Below, in pieces: positions 55,808 through 64,000 of a stretch of DNA of 64,000 nt. The notes below the pieces were generated by a model, which searched no databases, was not told where the DNA came from, and worked only from the letters and a program-made list of their open reading frames with translations. The stretch's first letter is position 1; the number at the start of each line of letters is the position of its first letter. The stretch is from Cololabis saira (taxonomy: Eukaryota > Chordata > Actinopteri > Beloniformes > Belonidae): positions 213,501-277,500 of the forward strand of contig NC_084590.1 in the NCBI RefSeq assembly GCF_033807715.1. Direction: 5' to 3'. The position numbers and the translations under genes were made by a program.

Positions 55808-58800
55808 CTAGGTAACGAAGCCAATAATCGGGGACCAGAGAGAGTGCAATTCAGCCGAATGTTGTTCAGTGGAGGCAGACATTATCTCACTACTAATATG
55901 ATCTGATAAAAAATTAAAATGGTTGATACATAAACTGGATTTTTGTTTCCAATTTACTAGAATGGTTTTCTTTCCGATACATAAGGCAGTGAGAACCCGG
56001 TGTGTCCAATTAGGTTCTATTTGAATGTCTCCCAGGTGACCTAATATATATACCGTGGGGCACACTGGGATTCTGTAGTTGATCCATGTGGATAAATCCT
56101 CACAAATCTCCTTCCAGAACCTCTGTACCGGTGTACAGAACCATAAAGCATGCATATAATTATCTGGGGTGTTTTTTGTGCACTGTGAACAGATATTAGA
56201 GGTGACAAAGCCCATCTGGAACATCCTTTGTCCAGTATAGTGTATTCTATGAAGAACTTTGTACTGTATAAGTTGTAAGTTTGGGTTTTAAGTCATAGTA
56301 AACGTATTTAAGCATATTTGTGACCAAGAAAACTGGTCGGTATTAAGAGAGATCCGCCTCCCACTTGGAAATCGGGAGAGAGACTGAATCGTCCAGTTTA
56401 GACACTAACCTATAGAGTTTTGATAACAACTTTAAAGTGCTTAGATTCAATGAATCTATTATCTTAGCGGGAAGTTGTAAGTCTAATTGGCTAATTTTGT
56501 ATGTTTTATTTATTATGGCCTTAAGTTGTTGATACTCATAAAATGTATTCCTGCTAACTCCGTATTGAACAATAAGTGTATTGAAAGGTACAAACTGTCC
56601 TCCTACAATTACGTGCTGTAAATACCGTATTCCTTGATCTCTCCATTGAACGAAATTAACCATCTTTTTATCATTTTTCACGATGTCTGGGTTGTTCCAT
56701 ATGGGTGTACGGTCACATGGAAAAAGTGAAATTTTAGCTACTTTAAGAAATTCCCACCAAGCTGATAAAGTTGTGTTAATATTAATGCTTTTGAAACATT
56801 GATGATGTTTGATACTTTGACTAATAAATGGTAACTCTGAGATTTCTAGTTCGTTGCAAAACACTTGCTCTGAGTCCAGCCATTGACTATCTAAAGGATG
56901 ATCTTTTGACCATTTTACAATATACTGTAATTTATTGGCTATGAAGTAATACTGAAAATTAGGTAGCTCTAAACCTCCATATTCTTTGGATTTTTGCAAT
57001 GTCTTTAAACTAATACGTGGAGTTTTATTTTTCCACAGAAATTTTGATACATATGAGTCCAACGATTTAAACCAGGAAAGAGGGGGTTTGCATGGTATCA
57101 TTGAGAAAAAATAATTTACTTTTGGTAAAACCATCATTTTAATGGTGGCTATTCTACCCATGAGCGAGATGGGGAGAGAGCTCCATCGGGAAAGATCATC
57201 TTCTATTTTCTTAATAAGCTGAACATGATTTAATTTTATTAACTCTGACAGCCTAGGGGAGATGTTTATGCCTAAATATCTAATGTTCCCTGATTGTAAT
57301 TGAGTATTGGTTATATTCCTAAAATTGCAGTTAACACACAAAACAGTGGATTTAGACCAATTAATAGAATAATCAGACAGAGATGAAAATCCCTCTATAA
57401 GTGCAATTGTCTGTGTTAGTGAAGATCGTGAGTTCTGGAGGAAGAGGAGTACGTCATCCGCATAAAGACTTATTTGGTGCTCTAATATTTTGCATTGTAT
57501 ACCTATTTGGTAATATTGGTAATATTTTGATTTTGTCTAATAGCTGCTGCTAAAGGTTCAATAAATATTGCAAATAATGAGGGAGAGAGAGGGCAACCCT
57601 GTCTAGTGCCTATTTGCAAGGTAAAACTTGTAGAGATTTGATCATTTGTCCTTACACGTGCCTTGGGAGAGCTGTATAATATTTTTATCCAGTCAATGAA
57701 AGATTCGCCAAATCCAAATTTATGCAAAGTTGCCAATAAAAACTTCCAATTTACCTTTTCAAATGCTTTTTCCGCGTCTAAGGATATAATAGTAGTTTCC
57801 TGTTTATTGATACTCGAATAGTCTATAATATTTAATAGTCTGCGAATATTAGTAGAGGAATGTCTACCTTTAATGAAGCCTGTTTGATCCGGATGTATAA
57901 TAGAAGGGGTGACTTTTTTCAGACGTTCAGTAAGGGCCTTGCTAATTATTTTAAGGTCTACATTTATCAATGAAATTGGGCGGTAGCTCGATGGGAGCAA
58001 GGGATCTTTGTCCGGTTTTAATAAAAGACTAATATTAGCAGAGTTCATATTTAAGGGTAAGCTTTTATTCTCCCTAACATTTAGAATCATTTTATAAAAT
58101 GTTGGTGCTAATATGCTCCAGAATTCCTTATAAAATTCAGCTGGGAAACCATCTGGGCCCGGAGCTTTATTATTGGGCATATGTTGGAGAGCTTCATGGA
58201 GTTCTCCTATTGAGAGCTGTGAGTCTAAATTCGTAACCTGTTCCTGATGTAACTTCGGCAGATTAATTTCTCCAAGAAACTCATTAATGGATTGATCAGA
58301 TGGTTCAATTTGTGACGAGTATAATTTATAGTAAAAGTCTCTAAAGACTGAATTTATTAAAAAGGTATCATGTGTAACTTCCCCTGACTGGTCCTTAATA
58401 GATGTTATGGTTGTTTTTTCTTTGTTTATTTTTAATTGATTGGTATTTTCCCGATCTGTTAGCATGTGCAAAGTTTTCCAGGCGAAGCCTTTGTACTAGA
58501 AACTGTGTTTTTGCGTCAATTATTTTATTTAATTCTATTTTAGTTTTCCTTATTCTGTTAAGGATACGTTCGTCTGCAGAGGTCTGAAAGGCCTCCTCTA
58601 GCGTCTTTATTTCACATTCTAATTCTTTTGTTTTTAAGTTGTCTTTTCTTATTTGAGGAAAAGGAAATGATTTTGCCTCGCATTATTGCTTTTCCTGCTT
58701 CCCATAGGATGCTCGCTGATATTTCCGGCTGGTCGTTATTTTGTAAAAATATATCCCATTCTTTCTTAAAAAAATTTGTTTGAGCAATGATGTATTAAAT

Positions 58801-59155
58801 CTCCAAATTTTGGAGGATGATACGCTCCCCCTCTTCCCCAGAGTGAAAGAAACAGGTGCGTGATCGCTAATAATGATTGGGTGAATTTGTGATTCTGAGA
58901 TATCTCTCATCAGAGAGCTACTGACTAAAAAATAATCTAACCTAGAGTATGAGTGATGAACAGCTGAGAAAAAAGTGTAGTTCCTAAGGGTTGGGTGTAA
59001 AGAGCGCCATGTATCGCAAAGAACCAGATCATTCATGTATTGCTTAACAATACTTGCTGACTGCCAACTCCTGTGTCCGCCTGCATTACTGAGCCTGTCC
59101 ACTCCAGGGTCCAGAACCATGTTGAGGTCTCCTCCGATGATGACTGTGTTGTCTA
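55808..59155 (-). pseudogene. Tx1/L1-type LINE ORF2, minus strand
   Basis: Reading leftwards, the endonuclease half begins near 59150 (VIIGGDLNMVLDPG, FFSAVHHSYSRLDYFLV, IISDHAPVSFTL). RT blocks follow at 58471-57503: NKAPGPDGFPAEFYKEFW, NSANISLLLKPDKDP, SYRPISLINVDLKIISKAL, HPDQTGFIKGRHSSTNIRRL, TTIISLDAEKAFEKVNW, IGTRQGCPLSPSLFA. A frameshifted part with the YADD region and IRYLGINISPRLSELIKLNH follows to 56343. The end (56224-55808) has CSQCTKNTPDNYMHALWFC, the terminal Cys/His motif. The first half of the endonuclease is missing. Stops or frameshifts lie near 58480, 57500 and 56340. Confidence 0.85.
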
Positions 59156-60064
59156 GGTGAGCAGAGTTGTGCCTATTATTGACTCGATAGCACCATATAC
59201 TGGATGAAAATGGAACACAGAGAAACTACACGACACGCTTAAGTGATGCGTCTGCTGCGCACCGAGGAAATGTACTTCCGGTTGCGAACACTCAGGGATG
59301 CAAACGCACGTGTGTGTGACCGCGTAAAAGAAATCTTCTAACAGTGACAGACAGACATGCACACGCTTTTAGGGCCTGATTTACTAAAGGTTTGCGTGCG
59401 TAAAAACCTGTGCAAACTTGACAGCACCCGCAATGTGCGAGCTGATCTACTAACAGCGTGCAAAGACGACTGCGTCTCTGAAATGCGCAAAATTGCACAC
59501 GCAATTCAGTTAGTACTTTTGCCCTGATGAATAATCAATATGGGGCGTAACAGCCAGAGAGCGCTAAATACTGGGAGGGGAAAATGCAAATAGATTAATT
59601 TACCACACGCAATGAGATTTACCAAGCCTGAAAGTAATTGCGCGTATTGTGATTGCGTCTGTATTTAATACGTTCGAAAGGAAGGTGCTAATCTGCTGCT
59701 GCTCTTATTGTGGCAAGGAGGCGACATCCAAAATCAAAGAATACGCAGAGAGAGAGTCTTTATTCTGCTGCATGCTATTTTAAAAATGGTTGCACAAGTT
59801 TTATTAAAGGCCACTTTATCTTTAGTTCTCCGCTTTATATCTTGCCACCTTCTTTTAATGTGCCCCCCTCCACCCGCCCACAAGCAGGACAAGCCTTTGT
59901 GCCAAAACTTTGTATTTTATTGATTACTTATCTTATTGAACGTGAAATCATCCTTCGTAAATTACATTTAATTAAAACCCGTGCTTATTAATCACAAAAC
60001 ACAGGTTAAACATCAATCCGCTCCGACCCGGTGTGTCAGGATCAGCGCAGAGACTGCAGCTTCG

Positions 60065-60151
60065 CCTGAATTATGGTTCTGCGTTAAATCGACGGCGTAC
60101 CCTACGCCGTCGGTTCTGCGTTGGTGTGACGCGGAACCATAAATCAGCCTT
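60065..60151. mobile_element. Foldback MITE, short copy 5
   Basis: GAATTATGGTTCTGCGTTAA and its partner TGACGCGGAACCATAAATCA flank a small inner pair (GACGGCGTACCCTACGCCGTC). It is nested in the Harbinger element. Confidence 0.8.
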
Positions 60152-60391
60152 TAGTGTGCGCTCTGTGCGCTGTTCTGAACACTTCTCTTCTCTTCTTGCC
60201 ATATGATGGTCCCGTCTGTCACACATTTACTGTCAGTGTTTGCTATATAATATATGATATTTGCAATATACTGTGGACATCTGAATAAAAACTTAACTCA
60301 TAAATAGATGAATCAAAGCGCTCTCCAGCTCTGTGTCTGATTGTCTTTTTCTCCTCAGATCATCACCGCGGGGTCACGTAAACCCGACCAA

Positions 60392-60709
60392 TTAAATATT
60401 AAAATCAAATTCAGTCCTGTGGCTGGTTTTTCTATTTCGTATTTTTGATCTGTGCCAAAAATTGAAATATGAAAAACCAGACGTTTTTCCGTTTTTTGTG
60501 TTACCAACTGCATTTATTCTATCGCAGGTTTTCTCCCATATTGCGTTTCTTTTGGTAATGTTTACATTTCTTTGCTGTAGTTCATGAATGTGTTTATTTG
60601 TCTCTTCCACTAATATCTCTAACTCCAACTCGTCAAATTTCATTTTGCGCTTGTGACTTGTGACTGTGCATTCCATCCACTCTCCATGGCGCAGAGTTTG
60701 CGCTCCCAA
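60392..60709 (-). pseudogene. Harbinger Myb/SANT-like protein fragment
   Basis: Reads MKFDELELEILVEETNKHIH, then KRNAIWEKTCDRINAVGNTK, the start of a Myb/SANT-like DNA-binding domain of the kind encoded beside the transposase in Harbinger elements. After NTK the frame no longer fits the family, so a frameshift or deletion is likely. The upstream ATG (60709) gives a short unrelated lead-in. Confidence 0.55.
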
Positions 60710-61208
60710 ACCTTAAGACACACAACACCTCATTTAAATACTGCTGTTTGCACCTGTTATCAATTGCGCACGCAATCTTAGTTGATCACCCGCAAACCAC
60801 ACGCAAACAGCACGCGCAAACTTTTTCAGTGCACACGCAATTTAGTACTCTTTATTTAGGATCTTAGTAAATCGGGCCCTTAGTGTAGTACGCAGCTTCT
60901 TGTTACGTGTGATGTAGTCTGCGTACGTAACAATGCACGCGCGCACGCACGTGTCACAAAAATGTTCTATCATCTTCATGCGTGCGTTCGCAAAAAACAT
61001 GTAAATGTTACATGTAGTCTCTACGCGTACTGTGATCACGCGTGTGCAGCAGTCATTACGCATGAACGTGCGCATACACGCGTGACCGTTATAAATCAAT
61101 GGGGAAACTACATTACATGTTACCCGTTGCTTTGCTGCACAGTCAAAGCACGCGCGAGTGACACGCTCAGTCGACAGCTGCGCACGCATTATGACTCGTA
61201 TGGAACTT

Positions 61209-61235
61209 CGCACGCACGCACGCACGCACGCGCGC

Positions 61236-61284
<49 letters not shown>

Positions 61285-61290
61285 TGCACG
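61209..61290. repeat. (CGCA)n microsatellite
   Basis: About 20 CGCA units with a short CG interruption (61230-61238). Confidence 0.9.
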
Positions 61291-61296
61291 TTTTTA

Positions 61297-62142
61297 GTTT
61301 GAGCAATGATGTATTAAATCTCCAAATTTTGGAGGATGATAAGCTCCCCCTCTTCCCCAGAGTGAAAGAAACAGGTGCGTGATCGCTAATAATGATTGGG
61401 TGAATTTGTGATTCTGAGATATCTCTCATCAGAGAGCTACTGACTAAAAAATAATCTAACCTAGAGTATGAGTGATGAACAGCTGAGAAAAAAGTGTAGT
61501 TCCTAAGGGTTGGGTGTAAAGAGCGCCATGTATCGCAAAGAACCAGATCATTCATGTATTGCTTAACAATACTTGCTGACTGCCAACTCCTGTGTCCGCC
61601 TGCATTACTGAGCCTGTCCACTCCAGGGTCCAGAACCATGTTGAGGTCTCCTCCGATGATGACTGTGTTGTCTAGGTGAGCAGAGTTGTGCCTATTATTG
61701 ACTCGATAGCACCATATACTGGATGAAAATGGAACACAGAGAAACTACACGACACGCTTAAGTGATGCGTCTGCTGCGCACCGAGGAAATGTACTTCCGG
61801 TTGCGAACACTCAGGGATGCAAACGCACGTGTGTGTGACCGCGTAAAAGAAATCTTCTAACAGTGACAGACAGACATGCACACGCTTTTAGGGCCTGATT
61901 TACTAAAGGTTTGCGTGCGTAAAAACCTGTGCAAACTTGACAGCACCCGCAATGTGCGAGCTGATCTACTAACAGCGTGCAAAGACGACTGCGTCTCTGA
62001 AATGCGCAAAATTGCACACGCAATTCAGTTAGTACTTTTGCCCTGATGAATAATCAATATGGGGCGTAACAGCCAGAGAGCGCTAAATACTGGGAGGGGA
62101 AAATGCAAATAGATTAATTTACCACACGCAATGAGATTTACC
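61297..62142 (-). repeat. Second copy of an 846-bp duplicated segment
   Basis: Nearly identical to 58778-59623 at a constant offset of 2519 bp. It includes the L1 endonuclease edge, the CpG-rich repeat start and the first about 250 bp of the Harbinger element. One difference changes a Val to Leu in the endonuclease frame (GKRGSV/GKRGSL). Confidence 0.92.
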
Positions 62143-62330
<188 letters not shown>

Positions 62331-62689
62331 GTAGCACTGCCGTGATCATTTATCCATTTAACATTTATTTATGATCTAAACCCTAAGATCCATAGTAATG
62401 AAAAACGTATTGAAGATTATGGATTCTGTTAGAGCCAATTTGTATTGTTGTGCTTCAGGTGGTTTATGGAGCCAGGGAATATGTTTTATAAAGGTGAGGC
62501 TGATCACCGGCAGGTGTGCTGGTCGCCGGTGATCACAGTTTTTTGACTGTTTCCCTTTGGCTTGGCATGTTGCAGTTTGGTATTGTTTTACTGATCTCAT
62601 GCAAGTTATATAATATAAGTGCATGTAGTTCGTTGGTGACAAAGGAGCTTTTGTAAACCAATAAATACCCCTTTTTTTGAGCATCATAA
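62331..62689. other. Unannotated sequence with a 10-bp hairpin
   Basis: GATCACCGGC and GCCGGTGATC (about 62502-62534) form a perfect 10-bp stem with a 13-base loop. Otherwise nothing is recognised. Confidence 0.4.
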
Positions 62690-63203
62690 AGATAAGATAA
62701 GAAATCCTTTAATTAGAGGAGGATGATGGCTAAGCTGTCATCAATGATGGAGAAGGACTCCCACCCCATGAAGGACACCTTCAGAGCGCTGGAGAGCTCC
62801 TTCAGCAACAGGCTCCTTCACCCTAAATGTGTGAAGGAGCTACAGAAGGTCATTCCTCCCTGCAGCTGTGAGACTACACAACCAGCACTGCTCACAGTAG
62901 ACCACAAACATAACAACCTGACAATAAATATACATACCGGAAAATAATGTGCAATATCATTCTCTGCAACGTGCAATTAAGTAAATAACATCTGTAAATA
63001 TCCATCTGTTATTTTTTATATACTAGTATTTCATATTATTTCTTCTTCTTCTTCTTCTTCTGTTTATAGTGTTTTATTATTACTGTGTGATAACTATTTC
63101 TATTGATGCCTCTTGTTTTTTGCACTATCCCCTTTGCTGCTGTAATCTGCAAATTTCCCCTCTGTGGGACTATTAAAGGATTTCTTATCTTATCTTATCT
63201 TAA
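62690..63203 (+). pseudogene. LINE 3' end with inverted tail at its left edge
   Basis: The frame from 62723 reads MMEKDSHPMKDTFRALESSF, SNRLLHPKCVKELQ, a C-terminal block known from fish LINE proteins. A 3' UTR ends in GGACTATTAAAGGATTTCTT and (ATCTT)n. The left edge, AAGATAAGATAAGAAATCC (62690-62708), is the reverse complement of that tail. Confidence 0.6.
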
Positions 63204-63462
63204 AGGATGTTTATGTACATTCCTTCAAACAACTGGCATGCATGCGCAAGGAGACGCGTCATCTGTTTAAGGTTAATCAGCGCCTCAGTGACTTGTAGGT
63301 TTGGTTTGGGTCAAATCCATTCAAGTCACTACGGATTCAAACTTAAAAGTTATTGAAAACTGACAGCTGCTAAATGCTGGATGCAAAAACGAATGCAAAG
63401 GTAAGAATTGTATGCTTTAAATAGTCTAAGATGGTCTCATGTCCATGATTTGCCTGCTTCAC

Positions 63463-63625
63463 CTCTCCTCCAGACAGAGATTGGTCACTCTCAGAGACTC
63501 TTTGCTGGCTTTGTTGTTCATCCCTCTGCTATGTAAGGCTGAGAGGACATCAGTCTCCAGAATAATCTCCTCCAGCTTCAGCTCCAACTCCTCCTTCACA
63601 AACTGCATCTTTCTGACCTGCTGAT
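63463..63625 (-). CDS. Candidate coding exon of an unrecognised helical protein
   Basis: On the minus strand an acceptor (TTTTAATCTCTGCTCTTCAG, last base 63626) and a donor (GAGAG|GTGAAG, GT at 63462-63461) bound 163 nt without a stop. It reads QQVRKMQFVKEELELKLEEI, ILETDVLSALHSRGMNNKAS, KESLRVTNLCLEE: a charged, heptad-like helix. It enters after the first base of a codon and leaves after the second. No repeat similarity is evident, so a host gene is likely, but I do not recognise it. Confidence 0.45.
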
Positions 63626-63654
63626 CTGAAGAGCAGAGATTAAAATGGTCCATG

Positions 63655-64000
63655 CCAACAGGGGCGCCACCAGGGGGGTGCCCATGCCCCCCCCCCCCCT
63701 ACAAATTTGCTGAACCCCCCCACTGGCCTCAATAAAAAAATTAAAAAAAGACACAGTTATGTGTTTCATCCCAAATCTTTAGGGCCAAATGCATATTAGT
63801 CGGCGTTTCTTTAAGTATTTCTGAGCCTAATAATAATAAAGAAAATAAATAAATAAATAGATTAAAAAAAAAATATATATATATATATATATGTATTAAA
63901 GGTATATTCTGTAATTGTATTCAAAAACATTTATTGTTATACTGGGTGAAATGGATCTTCCATCCCTTCCATCCAGTGAATAATGTGTTCAGAAAAAGGA
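63655..64000. other. C-rich transposon-like edge and AT-rich end
   Basis: GGCGCCACCAGGGGGGTGCC, then C runs, resembles the start of some fish DNA transposons, but the other end would be outside the window. A (TA)n tract lies at 63872-63892. Confidence 0.25.

Larger units (their letters stand above)
59372..60879. mobile_element. Harbinger element, 1508 bp, with TTA duplication
   Basis: The ends GGGCCTGATTTACTAAAG and TTAGTAAATCGGGCCC are inverted and flanked by TTA (59369-59371 and 60880-60882). The host repeat exists without the insertion at 40076. It carries a Myb-like frame on the minus strand and a foldback element, but no DDE transposase. Confidence 0.9.
59160..61296 (-). repeat. CpG-rich interspersed repeat, copy with a Harbinger insertion
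   Basis: 59165-59371 and 60880-60950 are the reverse complement of 40020-40270. Between them lies a Harbinger element. The further part (60951-61210) has the same CpG-rich style but has diverged from the other copy. It ends in a CGCA microsatellite at 61209-61290. Confidence 0.7.

Noticed and set aside
60842..61639. 265-codon minus-strand frame that looks like one long protein
   Set aside because: It fuses the duplicated L1 endonuclease edge, a microsatellite and a CpG-rich repeat; no such protein is expected.

Overview
The window looks like a piece of ray-finned (teleost-type) fish chromosome. There are spliced, single-copy-type host exons with vertebrate splice signals. Around them is a dense mix of transposons of kinds common in fish: Tx1/L1-type, L2/CR1-type and RTE-like LINEs, hAT, Tc1, piggyBac, Harbinger and ISL2EU DNA transposons, BEL/Pao, Gypsy and retrovirus-like LTR elements, and CpG-rich foldback elements. 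No bacterial features are present. Very little of the 64 kb is host coding sequence.

Host genes: the clearest is a minus-strand exon at 1213-1481 with the start codon and first 85 codons of an ABCG4-type half transporter. A plus-strand XAF1-like zinc-finger gene (35411-37440) keeps recognisable exons but carries stop codons and a frameshift, so it looks decayed. A 163-nt minus-strand exon at 63463-63625 encodes a charged helix of an unrecognised protein.

1-8400: abcg4 exon and flanks, a long palindromic element, a LINE fragment, a foldback element, a 24-bp perfect palindrome and a tRNA-headed SINE-like piece. 8400-24735: one L2-type LINE split by nested insertions: a 726-bp hAT with an 8-bp target duplication, a 12.95-kb hAT-bounded block (9619-22568) and a 1169-bp piggyBac with TTAA duplications. 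The 12.95-kb block contains the GC-rich 3' UTR of an L1, a head-to-head telomere-repeat junction next to an inverted LTR segment, and a degenerate retrovirus-like element that itself hosts another hAT carrying a Gypsy-type leader and gag start.

24736-34900: BEL/Pao gag fragment, then a Tx1/L1-type LINE split by a palindromic MITE, a 1.13-kb non-autonomous LTR element with a minisatellite inside its gag frame and a TTA-flanked Harbinger-type element; then a 52-bp tandem array, an L1 fragment and a dead Tc1. 35400-42500: xaf1-like gene, a ZBED/hAT transposase pseudogene, a CpG-rich repeat and a THAP/ISL2EU transposase pseudogene. 42900-52000: two plus-strand L1/Tx1 copies, one nearly complete, and a LINE with a C-terminal C2H2 finger. 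51968-59155: a long minus-strand L1 whose GC-rich 3' UTR is split by a 2.65-kb modular unclassified repeat. 59160-62330: a CpG-rich repeat with a Harbinger insertion, tandemly duplicated with the L1 edge and then partly deleted.

Most elements are dead or non-autonomous. The value of the window lies in its insertion record: several target duplications are exact, interrupted frames rejoin when inserts are removed, and one empty site is present. I did not find a convincing new functional system. The least explained structures are the telomere/LTR junction at 15824-15908, the modular repeat at 52703-55352 and the long G-rich L1 3' UTR. Family names come from recognising motifs by eye; no database was searched.
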